64,000 bases of DNA, from NCBI RefSeq assembly GCF_013155545.1, contig NZ_JABJVV010000021.1, forward strand, positions 35,769 to 99,768. Reading direction: 5' to 3'. Shown piece after piece: positions 9,004 to 16,791 of the stretch (the first letter of the stretch is position 1; each line of letters starts with the position of its first letter). Below the pieces are notes generated by a model that was not told the origin of the DNA, made no database searches, and was given only the letters and a program-made list of their open reading frames with translations. Source of the DNA: Caenimonas soli. GTDB lineage: Bacteria > Pseudomonadota > Gammaproteobacteria > Burkholderiales > Burkholderiaceae_C. The position numbers and the translations under genes were made by a program.

Positions 9004-9447
9004 ATGGAACTCAATAACATCAAGCCGGCCGACGGCGCCAAGCATTACAAGCGCCGTGTCGGTCGTGGCATCGGCTCCGGCCTGGGCAAGACCGCCGGTC
9101 GTGGCCACAAGGGCCAGAAATCGCGCGCCGGTGGCTACCACAAGGTGGGCTTCGAAGGCGGCCAGATGCCGCTGCAGCGTCGCCTGCCCAAGCGTGGCTT
9201 CAAGTCGCAAACGGCCAAGTACAACGCCGAAGTCAGCCTGGCTGCTCTGGAGCGCCTGGTTGCCTCGTCGAAAGTGGCCGACGTGGACATGCTGACCCTG
9301 AAGCAAGCCGGCCTCATTGGTGAAATGATCAAGGTGGTCAAGATCATCAAGTCGGGCGAGCTGAAGACGGCCGTCAAGCTCAACGGCATCGGCGCGACCG
9401 CCGGCGCCAAGGCTGCCATCGAGGCAGCCGGCGGCAGCGTTAACTGA
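9004..9447 (+). CDS. rplO: 50S ribosomal protein L15
   Basis: 147 residues with the characteristic Gly-rich segment GRGIGSGLGKTAGRGHKGQ (about residues 20-38) and the C-terminal SGELKTAVKLNGIGATAGA region. Confidence 0.97.
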   Translation: MELNNIKPADGAKHYKRRVGRGIGSGLGKTAGRGHKGQKSRAGGYHKVGFEGGQMPLQRRLPKRGFKSQTAKYNAEVSLAALERLVASSKVADVDMLTLKQAGLIGEMIKVVKIIKSGELKTAVKLNGIGATAGAKAAIEAAGGSVN

Positions 9448-9476
9448 TTTCTTGAACCAAGCCAAGGACGCATCGA

Positions 9477-10796
9477 GTGGCAACTAGCGCTGCACAAATC
9501 GCGAAGACCGGCAAGTACGGCGACCTGCGTCGCCGGCTTGTCTTCTTGCTGCTCGCGCTGGTGGTTTACCGCATCGGCGCGCACATTCCCGTGCCCGGCA
9601 TCAACCCCGATCAGCTCGCACAGCTGTTCAAGGGCCAGCAGGGCGGCATCCTGAGCCTGTTCAACATGTTCTCGGGCGGCGCCCTGTCGCGCTTCACCGT
9701 GTTCGCGCTGGGCATCATGCCGTACATCTCGGCCTCGATCATCATGCAGCTGCTCACCTACGTCGTGCCGACGTTCGAGCAGCTGAAGAAAGAGGGCGAA
9801 GCCGGCCGCCGCAAGATAACGCAGTACACGCGCTACGGCACGCTCGGCCTGGCACTCTTTCAGTCGCTGGGCATCGCCATGGCGTTGGAAGGCTCTGCCG
9901 GCCTGGTGGTGAGCCCTGGCCTCGGATTCCGGGTGACCGCGGTCGTCAGCCTCACGGCCGGCACCATGTTCCTGATGTGGCTGGGTGAGCAGATCACCGA
10001 GCGCGGCCTGGGCAACGGCATCTCCATACTGATTTTTGCCGGTATCGCGGCGGGATTGCCCAGTGCGATCGGCGGCTTGCTGGAACTGGTTCGCACCGGT
10101 GCCATGAGCATCATCATCGCCGTGGTCATCGTCGCCGTCGTGGCGATGGTCACTTACTTCGTGGTGTTCGTCGAACGCGGCCAGCGCAAGATCCTGGTGA
10201 ACTATGCCCGCCGTCAGGTCGGCAACAAGGTCTATGGCGGCCAGTCTTCTCATCTTCCGCTGAAGATGAACATGGCCGGCGTGATCCCGCCGATCTTCGC
10301 CTCGTCGATCATCCTGCTGCCCGCTACCGTGGTGAGCTGGTTCTCCACCGGCGATTCCATGCGCTGGCTGAAGGATATTGCCGGCACCTTGTCGCCGGGC
10401 CAGCCGATCTATGTGATGCTGTACGCCAGCGCCATCGTGTTCTTCTGTTTCTTCTACACGGCCCTGGTGTTCAACAGTCGTGAGACCGCGGACAACCTGA
10501 AGAAGAGCGGCGCCTTCATCCCGGGTATTCGCCCGGGTGAGCAGACTGCTCGCTATATCGACAAGATCCTGGTTCGCCTGACGCTGGCCGGTGCGGTGTA
10601 CATCACCTTCGTCTGCCTGCTGCCGGAGTTCCTGATCCTGAAATACAACGTGCCGTTCTATTTCGGCGGCACTTCGCTACTGATCATCGTGGTGGTCACG
10701 ATGGACTTCATGGCCCAGGTGCAGAACTATTTGATGTCGCAGCAGTACGAATCGCTGTTGAAGAAGGCCAATTTCAAGACCTCCCTCGGCGGCTGA
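9477..10796 (+). CDS. secY: Preprotein translocase channel subunit SecY
   Basis: 439-residue polytopic membrane protein, about ten transmembrane helices, forming the Sec channel with SecE/SecG. Recognisable segments include VYRIGAHIPVPG near the N-terminus and the C-terminal NYLMSQQYESLLKKANFK. GTG start at 9477 with AAGGA at 9464-9468. Its place between rplO and infA is the usual spc-operon order. Confidence 0.97.
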   Translation: MATSAAQIAKTGKYGDLRRRLVFLLLALVVYRIGAHIPVPGINPDQLAQLFKGQQGGILSLFNMFSGGALSRFTVFALGIMPYISASIIMQLLTYVVPTFEQLKKEGEAGRRKITQYTRYGTLGLALFQSLGIAMALEGSAGLVVSPGLGFRVTAVVSLTAGTMFLMWLGEQITERGLGNGISILIFAGIAAGLPSAIGGLLELVRTGAMSIIIAVVIVAVVAMVTYFVVFVERGQRKILVNYARRQVGNKVYGGQSSHLPLKMNMAGVIPPIFASSIILLPATVVSWFSTGDSMRWLKDIAGTLSPGQPIYVMLYASAIVFFCFFYTALVFNSRETADNLKKSGAFIPGIRPGEQTARYIDKILVRLTLAGAVYITFVCLLPEFLILKYNVPFYFGGTSLLIIVVVTMDFMAQVQNYLMSQQYESLLKKANFKTSLGG

Positions 10797-10800
10797 AACG

Positions 10801-11019
10801 ATGTCGAAAGACGATGTCATCCAGATGCAGGGTGAGGTGGTAGAGAACCTGCCGAACGCGACGTTTCGCGTGAAGCTGGAAAACGGGCACGTAGTGCTTG
10901 GACATATTTCGGGAAAGATGCGGATGCACTACATCCGCATCCTCCCGGGTGACAAGGTCACCGTTGAGTTGACGCCCTACGACTTGTCGCGGGCACGGAT
11001 TGTGTTTCGCGCCAAGTAA
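10801..11019 (+). CDS. infA: Translation initiation factor IF-1
   Basis: 72-residue OB-fold protein (MSKDDVIQMQGEVVENLPNA) that occupies the ribosomal A site during initiation. It starts 4 bp after secY. Betaproteobacteria often carry a second infA paralogue elsewhere; this copy is the one in the ribosomal operon. Confidence 0.97.
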   Translation: MSKDDVIQMQGEVVENLPNATFRVKLENGHVVLGHISGKMRMHYIRILPGDKVTVELTPYDLSRARIVFRAK

Positions 11020-11045
11020 GGCAGAAAGAGTTTAGGAGAACGAAT

Positions 11046-11159
11046 ATGAGAGTTTCGGCTTCGGTCAAGAAAATTTGCCGCAACTGCAAGATCATCCGCC
11101 GCAAGGGCGTTGTTCGCGTGATCTGTACCGATCCGCGTCACAAGCAGCGTCAAGGCTGA
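11046..11159 (+). CDS. rpmJ: 50S ribosomal protein L36 (zinc type)
   Basis: 37 residues, MRVSASVKKICRNCKI at the start. The ligands C-x2-C ... C-x4-H are visible (CRNC, then CTDPRH), so this is the zinc-binding form. AGGAGA lies just upstream. Confidence 0.96.
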   Translation: MRVSASVKKICRNCKIIRRKGVVRVICTDPRHKQRQG

Positions 11160-11182
11160 GCACAGAGTTTTAGAGGACGAAC

Positions 11183-11548
11183 ATGGCACGTATCGCTGGC
11201 ATCAACATTCCGCCGCATCAGCACGCCGAAATTGGCCTGACGGCTATCTTCGGCATTGGCCGCACGCGCGCTCGCAAGATTTGCGAAGCCACGGGCATTC
11301 CCTACGCCAAGAAGGTCAAGGACCTGACCGACGGTGACCTGGAGAAAATCCGCGATCAGATCGCCCAGTTCACCATCGAGGGCGACCTGCGCCGCGAAAC
11401 GACCATGAACATCAAGCGTTTGATGGACATCGGTTGCTACCGTGGTTTCCGCCATCGCCGCGGCCTGCCGATGCGCGGCCAACGCACGCGTACCAACGCC
11501 CGCACCCGCAAGGGTCCGCGCAAGGCCGCTCAGGCCCTCAAGAAATAA
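11183..11548 (+). CDS. rpsM: 30S ribosomal protein S13
   Basis: 121 residues, MARIAGINIPPHQHAEIGL, with a basic C-terminus (RTRTNARTRKGPRKAAQALKK). First gene of the alpha segment; in E. coli the S4 repressor site overlaps this start. Here the upstream gap is only 23 bp. Confidence 0.97.
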   Translation: MARIAGINIPPHQHAEIGLTAIFGIGRTRARKICEATGIPYAKKVKDLTDGDLEKIRDQIAQFTIEGDLRRETTMNIKRLMDIGCYRGFRHRRGLPMRGQRTRTNARTRKGPRKAAQALKK

Positions 11549-11566
11549 TCGGGAAAGAGATAAGTC

Positions 11567-11971
11567 ATGGCAAAAGCTCCCGCCAGTAACGCAGCGCAGC
11601 GCGTGCGCAAGAAGGTTCGCAAGAACGTGTCCGACGGCGTCTGCCACGTGCACGCGTCCTTCAACAACACGATCATCACGATCACCGACCGCCAGGGCAA
11701 TGCCCTGTCGTGGGCGTCCTCGGGCGGCCAGGGTTTCAAGGGTTCGCGCAAGTCGACGCCCTTCGCCGCCCAGGTTGCCTCCGAAGTCGCCGGCCGCGCC
11801 GCGATCGAGCAAGGCATCAAGAACCTCGACGTCGAGATCAAGGGCCCCGGCCCCGGTCGCGAGTCGTCCGTCCGTGCGCTGGCCGCGCTGGGCATCCGCA
11901 TCACGTCCATCGCCGACGTGACGCCGGTTCCCCACAACGGCTGCCGCCCGCAAAAGCGCCGTCGTATCTAA
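11567..11971 (+). CDS. rpsK: 30S ribosomal protein S11
   Basis: 134 residues; conserved HVHASFNNTIITITDRQGN block and C-terminal DVTPVPHNGCRPQKRRRI. Confidence 0.97.
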   Translation: MAKAPASNAAQRVRKKVRKNVSDGVCHVHASFNNTIITITDRQGNALSWASSGGQGFKGSRKSTPFAAQVASEVAGRAAIEQGIKNLDVEIKGPGPGRESSVRALAALGIRITSIADVTPVPHNGCRPQKRRRI

Positions 11972-11991
11972 AGTTTTTAACCAAGCCCACC

Positions 11992-12036
11992 GCCGGCAAC
12001 CCAAGGGTCGCCGGCTCCCGCAGCAACAGGCTGCGG
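11992..12036 (+). promoter_or_regulatory. Paired hairpins in the rpsK-rpsD gap
   Basis: Stem 1 pairs GCCGGC at 11992-11997 with GCCGGC at 12010-12015. Stem 2 is a perfect 7-bp CCGCAGC/GCTGCGG (12018-12024 with 12030-12036, 5-nt loop). No U-tract follows, so they are not an intrinsic terminator. They lie 22 bp before the GTG start of rpsD. A regulatory role, possibly S4 feedback, is inference. Confidence 0.45.
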
Positions 12037-12058
12037 CAGAGGTGAAAAAGGAAGCAAA

Positions 12059-12682
12059 GTGGCACGTTACCTAGGCCCCAAGGCCAAACTCTCCCGCCGT
12101 GAAGGCACGGACCTGTTCCTCAAGAGCGCCCGCCGCTCGCTGGCGGACAAGGCCAAGTTCGATTCCAAGCCCGGCCAGCACGGCCGCACTTCCGGCCAGC
12201 GCACGTCCGACTTCGGCCTGCAGCTGCGCGAGAAGCAGAAGGTCAAGCGCATGTACGGCATCCTGGAGCGCCAGTTCCGCCGTTACTTCGAAGAAGCCGA
12301 CCGCCGCAAGGGCAACACCGGCGCCAACCTGCTGTTCATCCTCGAGTCCCGCCTGGACAACGTCGTGTACCGCATGGGCTTCGGCTCCACCCGCGCCGAG
12401 GCGCGCCAGCTGGTGTCGCACAAGGCGATCACCGTGAACGGGAACCCGGTCAACATCCCGTCGTACCTGGTCAAGACCGGCGACGTGATCGCCGTGCGCG
12501 ATAAGTCGAAGAAGCAGAACCGCGTCGTCGAGGCCCTGCAGCTGGCCCAGCAAGTCGGCCTGCCCGCCTGGGTCGAAGTGAACGCCGACAAGGCCGAAGG
12601 TACTTTCAAGAAGGTGCCGGATCGCGACGAGTTCGCCGCCGACATCAAGGAAGCGCTGATCGTCGAGTTGTACTCGCGCTGA
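12059..12682 (+). CDS. rpsD: 30S ribosomal protein S4
   Basis: 207 residues from GTG 12059 (MARYLGPKAKLSRREGTDLF), with the S4 RNA-binding domain in the middle (LESRLDNVVYRMGF to KTGDVIAVRDKSKK). S4 is a primary 16S rRNA binder and, in enterobacteria, autoregulates the alpha operon. Confidence 0.97.
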   Translation: MARYLGPKAKLSRREGTDLFLKSARRSLADKAKFDSKPGQHGRTSGQRTSDFGLQLREKQKVKRMYGILERQFRRYFEEADRRKGNTGANLLFILESRLDNVVYRMGFGSTRAEARQLVSHKAITVNGNPVNIPSYLVKTGDVIAVRDKSKKQNRVVEALQLAQQVGLPAWVEVNADKAEGTFKKVPDRDEFAADIKEALIVELYSR

Positions 12683-12797
12683 TCGGCCCGACATAGAGTC
12701 GTAAAAGTTTTTTGTTCCCGGCCGCGGGGCACCGCGGTAGGGCGCTTCACCAGCCTTACCGGTGTAACGAGCCGGGGGTATTGAGAGGAAGTCCTGA
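12683..12797 (+). promoter_or_regulatory. rpsD-rpoA intercistronic region with hairpin
   Basis: 115 bp without a gene. A 6-bp stem CCGCGG/CCGCGG (12722-12727 with 12732-12737, GGCA loop) follows a short T-run at 12709-12714, which is on the wrong side for an intrinsic terminator. It may stabilise or modulate rpoA mRNA; no promoter consensus was recognised. Confidence 0.3.
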
Positions 12798-13787
12798 ATG
12801 CAAACGAATCTGCTGAAACCCAAAGCCATCAATGTTGAACAGCTTGGCACCAACCGTGCCAAGGTGACGCTGGAGCCGTTCGAGCGCGGCTACGGCCACA
12901 CCCTGGGCAACGCCCTGCGCCGCGTGCTGCTGTCCTCGATGGTGGGTTACTCGGCAACCGAAGTCACCATCGCCGGTGTCCTGCACGAGTACTCGTCGAT
13001 CGACGGCGTCCAGGAAGACGTGGTCAGCATCCTGCTGAACCTCAAGGGCGTGGTGTTCAAGCTGCACAACCGCGATGAAGTCACGCTGAGCCTGCGCAAG
13101 GACGGCGAAGGCGTCGTCACTGCCGCCGACATCCAGACGCCGCACGACGTCGAGATCATCAACCCCGACCATGTCATCGCCCACCTGTCGCAAGGCGGCA
13201 AGATCGACATGCAGATCAAGGTCGAGAAGGGCCGCGGCTATGTGCCCGGCACGATGCGCCGCTATGCGGACGAGCCGACCAAGTCGATCGGCCGTATCGT
13301 TCTGGACGCGTCGTTCTCGCCCGTCAAGCGCGTGAGCTACACCGTCGAAAGCGCTCGCGTCGAGCAGCGCACCGACCTGGACAAGCTGGTCGTCGAGATC
13401 GAAACCAACGGCGCCATCACGGCTGAAGATGCCGTGCGCGCTTCGGCCAAGATCCTGGTCGAGCAGCTGGCTGTGTTCGCCCAGCTGGAAGGCAGCGAAC
13501 TGGCGGCCTTCGACGCACCGGTTCAGCGCAGCTCGCAGCAGTTCGACCCGATCCTGCTGCGTCCTGTGGACGAGCTCGAGCTGACGGTCCGTTCGGCCAA
13601 CTGCCTGAAGGCCGAAAACATCTACTACATCGGTGACCTGATCCAGCGCACCGAGAACGAGCTGCTCAAGACCCCGAACCTGGGTCGCAAGTCGCTCAAC
13701 GAAATCAAGGAAGTTCTTGCCTCGCGTGGCCTCACGCTGGGCATGAAGCTCGAGAGCTGGCCGCCCGCCGGTCTCGACAAGCGTTAA
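12798..13787 (+). CDS. rpoA: RNA polymerase alpha subunit
   Basis: 329 residues: N-terminal dimerisation domain (FERGYGHTLGNALRRVLLSS at about residues 32-51) and C-terminal domain beginning near residue 245 (LLRPVDELELTVRSANCLKAE) that contacts UP elements and activators. AGAGGAAG lies upstream as ribosome binding site. Confidence 0.98.
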   Translation: MQTNLLKPKAINVEQLGTNRAKVTLEPFERGYGHTLGNALRRVLLSSMVGYSATEVTIAGVLHEYSSIDGVQEDVVSILLNLKGVVFKLHNRDEVTLSLRKDGEGVVTAADIQTPHDVEIINPDHVIAHLSQGGKIDMQIKVEKGRGYVPGTMRRYADEPTKSIGRIVLDASFSPVKRVSYTVESARVEQRTDLDKLVVEIETNGAITAEDAVRASAKILVEQLAVFAQLEGSELAAFDAPVQRSSQQFDPILLRPVDELELTVRSANCLKAENIYYIGDLIQRTENELLKTPNLGRKSLNEIKEVLASRGLTLGMKLESWPPAGLDKR

Positions 13788-13849
13788 TTCAAAGCGTGCA
13801 CCGCGCAGTACCTGATCCGGCTGCGTGTATATAAGGAAAGGAAAGCACC

Positions 13850-14245
13850 ATGCGTCACGGCCACGGCCTTCGTAAACTCAACCGCACGAGCGAGCACCGC
13901 CTCGCCATGCTGCGCAACATGATGAACTCGCTGCTCGAGCACGAGGTCATCAAGACCACGGTCCCCAAGGCCAAGGAACTGCGCCGCGTCGTCGAACCCA
14001 TGATCACGCTCGCCAAGGAGCCCACGCTTGCCAACAGGCGCCTGGCCTTCGACCGCCTGCGCGATCGCGACATCGTGACCAAGCTGTTCGGCGAACTGGG
14101 CCCGCGCTACAAGGCGCGTCCCGGCGGCTACACCCGCATCCTGAAGATGGGCTACCGTGTCGGCGACAACGCGCCGATGGCGCTGGTCGAACTCGTGGAC
14201 CGGCCCGAGCCCACCACCGAAACAGAAGCCCCTACAGCCGAATAA
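13850..14245 (+). CDS. rplQ: 50S ribosomal protein L17
   Basis: 131 residues, MRHGHGLRKLNRTSEHR, ending with the acidic tail PTTETEAPTAE that is commonly longer in betaproteobacteria. Preceded by AAGGAAAGGA. Last protein gene of the operon; tRNA-Met follows 32 bp later. Confidence 0.97.
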   Translation: MRHGHGLRKLNRTSEHRLAMLRNMMNSLLEHEVIKTTVPKAKELRRVVEPMITLAKEPTLANRRLAFDRLRDRDIVTKLFGELGPRYKARPGGYTRILKMGYRVGDNAPMALVELVDRPEPTTETEAPTAE

Positions 14246-14260
14246 GCGCCACGGTAGGCG

Positions 14261-14266
14261 TATAAT
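14261..14266 (+). promoter_or_regulatory. -10 element of the initiator tRNA
   Basis: Perfect TATAAT 11 bp before the tRNA 5' end. No good -35 is visible at 16-18 bp spacing, so the tRNA may depend partly on read-through from rplQ. Confidence 0.5.
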
Positions 14267-14277
14267 TCCCTCATTGA

Positions 14278-14354
<77 letters not shown>

Positions 14355-14357
14355 ACA

Positions 14358-14375
14358 TGTCAGCTCGCGCTGACA
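14358..14375 (+). other. 3'-trailer hairpin after tRNA-Met
   Basis: Perfect 7-bp stem TGTCAGC/GCTGACA around TCGC, 3 nt after CCA and without a U-tract; probably a processing or stability element ahead of the terminator. Confidence 0.4.
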
Positions 14376-14378
14376 GCA

Positions 14379-14406
14379 AAACGCCCACTCTCAAGTGGGC
14401 GTTTTT
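14379..14406 (+). terminator. Intrinsic terminator after tRNA-Met
   Basis: Stem AAACGCCCACT/AGTGGGCGTTT around CTCA, followed by a T-run broken once by G. It ends the spc-alpha-tRNA transcription unit; the next gene is on the opposite strand. Confidence 0.92.
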
Positions 14407-14444
14407 GTTTCTGGGCAGGCGTTGCCGCCCGCTCCACCAATCAG

Positions 14445-15797
14445 CTATCCCTGGCGTTGGAACAAAACCAACGTCGATTCGGCGCGCACATCACCCCGCG
14501 TCGAAACCAACGTCACTTCATAGCGCGTCCCCGGCAAAGGCAACTGGGGCGTGAAGCTGAACGAGAAGTTGCCGTTCCCATCCGCCTGAACCCGCTGCGC
14601 ACTCACCGGCTGACTCACGCCGAACAGGCCAACCAGAGATGCGGTGGCGCTTACCTTCACATCGACGAAAGCGCCCGGCGCTGTGCGGCCCTGAATCACC
14701 GTTGAGCTGCCGCTCACCTGAGCGTTGTTGGCATGGCTGGTGACCTGCAAAGGCACTGTGACGGGAATTGCCGCAACCGATGCGGCGACATCGAAGCTCC
14801 AGGAGCGACGCACTGCGTTGCCTGCCAAATCGCTGGCAGCCACGTCCACCGTGTGCCGACCTGCAGGCAAGTCAGCGCGGTAGGTGAAGTGCTGCGGCGT
14901 GATCTGAGTTTGCGCGGTGACATCGCGGCCCGACAGCCGGATGCGCACGCTCTTCGGATCCACGCCGAGGCCACCGGCATCGTCAAAGGTCCCCGACACC
15001 GTGGCACCGCGGCCGACAATGGTTTCACCTTCGCGCGGCGACAGGTGACGAATCACCGGCGGGCGTGCATCAGCGATAAGGGGTTGCGTCAGTGCCTGCG
15101 TCACCGTGCGGTCGGCCAGGCGCATGGTTGCGACGATCGGTCGCGACGGTGCCAGGTTGTCCAGACGCTTGACGGTATAGCTGCCTTCATAGACACCGGG
15201 ACGAACCTCGCGCATCGGCACGTTTTGCGCCACGCCAGGAATGTCGAAGTCCACATTGGCGCCGGGAACGCCAGCCAGCGAAAACTTCAATTCGGCGCCG
15301 GGCTCGATCCGGTCCACTGGTGCAATGCTGAAGCGCTCGATCTTGAGCGGGGCAACAGCCACGGGCGGCGGCACGGCGGGGCCAGGCGGGCGGACGCCCG
15401 CTTGGGCGCGGGCAATGTCTTCAGGGAAGGTGTAGGAAGCCACGGCCGTGCGATTGCGCAAGCGAATCATCGCGCGGATGGCGCTGTCTTCGCTGATGCG
15501 GTCGTTACGGCTGACGGTGTAGCGGCCGACATAGACGCCGCGGGCCACTTCACGCAGAGGAATGTTGCGCTCTACGCCGCGGATGCGGATGCTGGCTTGC
15601 GCGCGCGGAGTGCCTTCGACCTTGAACTTCAGTTGAGCGCCGGGTCGCAGACCACCGTCCGACGTTACTTCGAAAGCCTCAACCTCGGGCGTCGCCGCAG
15701 GTTGGGCCTGCGCTGCGAGTGGCAGCGCCATGATGGTGGCCGCCACCGGCATGAGCAGGAATGCGGCAGCCACGTGGGTGCGGAGATAGGATTTCAT
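14445..15797 (-). CDS. Secreted protein with two internal repeats and an Ig-like domain
   Basis: 450 residues with a Sec signal peptide (hydrophobic core, then ALPLAAQAQ; cleavage near residue 32). Two homologous segments of about 85 residues follow, at about 37-122 and 150-235. They share LRPGAQLKF / IEPGAELKF and REVARGVYVGRYTV / REVRPGVYEGSYTV, and are joined by a Pro-rich linker (GPAVPPPVAVAP). A third module from about residue 245 (PPVIRHLSPREGETI to GRHTVDVAASDLAGN) resembles bacterial Ig-like domains. No catalytic motif was recognised. A periplasmic or surface structural/binding role is likely; the function is unknown. It is convergent with the ribosomal operon. Confidence 0.8.
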   Translation of the reverse strand: MKSYLRTHVAAAFLLMPVAATIMALPLAAQAQPAATPEVEAFEVTSDGGLRPGAQLKFKVEGTPRAQASIRIRGVERNIPLREVARGVYVGRYTVSRNDRISEDSAIRAMIRLRNRTAVASYTFPEDIARAQAGVRPPGPAVPPPVAVAPLKIERFSIAPVDRIEPGAELKFSLAGVPGANVDFDIPGVAQNVPMREVRPGVYEGSYTVKRLDNLAPSRPIVATMRLADRTVTQALTQPLIADARPPVIRHLSPREGETIVGRGATVSGTFDDAGGLGVDPKSVRIRLSGRDVTAQTQITPQHFTYRADLPAGRHTVDVAASDLAGNAVRRSWSFDVAASVAAIPVTVPLQVTSHANNAQVSGSSTVIQGRTAPGAFVDVKVSATASLVGLFGVSQPVSAQRVQADGNGNFSFSFTPQLPLPGTRYEVTLVSTRGDVRAESTLVLFQRQG

Positions 15798-15810
15798 TGC
15801 GTCGCCTTTC

Positions 15811-15833
15811 GATTGAGCAGAACGTACTCAATC
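15811..15833. promoter_or_regulatory. Inverted repeat upstream of the secreted-protein gene
   Basis: GATTGAG (15811-15817) and CTCAATC (15827-15833) form a 7-bp inverted repeat starting 14 bp upstream of the start codon; a possible operator or 5'-UTR hairpin. No regulator is assigned. Confidence 0.3.
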
Positions 15834-15926
15834 AACGTGCGAGCTCGACGGGAACGCGTAGTCTTGGGCGCGCTGGGAGCGTAGGACCGGGCGCCGGGAT
15901 CGCCTAGATGGTGATCTGGGCTTCCT

Positions 15927-16148
15927 TCACCATGGCTGCAGCAGAAAATCGGGATGGACCTCAAAGCGAGGGTTGTCGAAGAAGCCGTGCTGTCGCTCGT
16001 GGGGCAGCAAATGCGGACGCTGCAGTTCACAGGCTTTACTGATCGTGGGATCACTGCCGGCCAATGCATCGGGCAGGTACCGTGCTGTCGCATGGTATGC
16101 CCCTGATCTGGGACGTGTTGTTAGCGAGGCCCTGAACGACCTGACACG
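15927..16148 (-). pseudogene. Unidentified 3' gene relic left of the island
   Basis: A leftward frame ending with TGA at 15927 looks like the C-terminal end of a real protein (DNPRFEVHPDFLLQPW at its end) but has no start and runs into the repeat at 16149. I do not recognise the family. The rest of the gap 15798-16148 holds no other gene I can support. Confidence 0.3.
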
Positions 16149-16163
16149 TTGGTGCGGCTGGCG
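16149..16163. repeat. Left attachment-like repeat (copy of tRNA-Arg 3' end)
   Basis: TTGGTGCGGCTGGCG, identical to 33395-33409, where it is the 3' end of tRNA-Arg(CCG) including CCA plus one base. It lies exactly where homology of the thiolase remnant ends. An attL-type role is inferred. Confidence 0.75.
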
Positions 16164-16756
16164 TGACCGGTGTGATCTCTGCGTCGAAGAAGCCGGCCTT
16201 CTGCGCAGCGACGGCCTTGAGCTGCGATGCGAGTGCCATTCGGTCCTGGGCTTCGCGCTCGATCCCGTACTCCAGCGCGACGTTCTCAGCCGTTTCCGGC
16301 ATGGAGTCAACGCCGTGCATCTCCTTCATCAGCTTGTTGACGAAGCGCCAGCCGAACGTCGTGTCGTACACCGCGTTGCTGCGTGCAAAGGCGCTCTCGG
16401 CCTTGGGCATCACGAATGGTGCGCGGCTCATGCTCTCCACTCCGCCGGCAATCATCAGCGCAGCTTCGCCAGCCTTGATGGCACGAGCCGCAGAGCCGGT
16501 TCACCGTCGAGCCTGGAACCTCGCGCGGCAGGCCGGCAAGGAGTGCCGCCATGCGGGCGATGTTCCGGTTGTCCTCGCCCGCCTGGTTGGCGCAGCCGAA
16601 GATCACGTCGGTGAGCAATGCCAGTCGACGTCTGGATTGCGGACCATGAGCGCCCGCAGCGGAAGCCGCGAGATCGTCGGCGCGCACCGACGACAGGGCT
16701 CCCCCATAGCGGCCAAAGGGAGTGCGTATCGCGTCGCAGATGAAGGCGTGTGTCAT
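16164..16756 (-). pseudogene. Broken 3-oxoadipyl-CoA/acetyl-CoA thiolase
   Basis: The leftward reading begins MTHAFICDAIRTPFGRYGG, typical of PcaF/PaaJ-type thiolases of about 400 codons, but it is disrupted. A frameshift near 16660-16670 is compensated near 16610-16623. A deletion of roughly 28 bp near 16484-16495 removes the segment just after the active-site motif RLCGS. The frame then resumes as MIAGGVESMSRAPF and stops matching after DAEITPVT, at the 15-bp repeat. The C-terminal half with the second active-site Cys and His is absent. The intact gene would have performed the last step of the pathway after HBD, 35 bp upstream. Confidence 0.85.
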
Positions 16757-16791
16757 GTCAGATTTGCGGCCACCGGGCCGGGGTATTCGGG

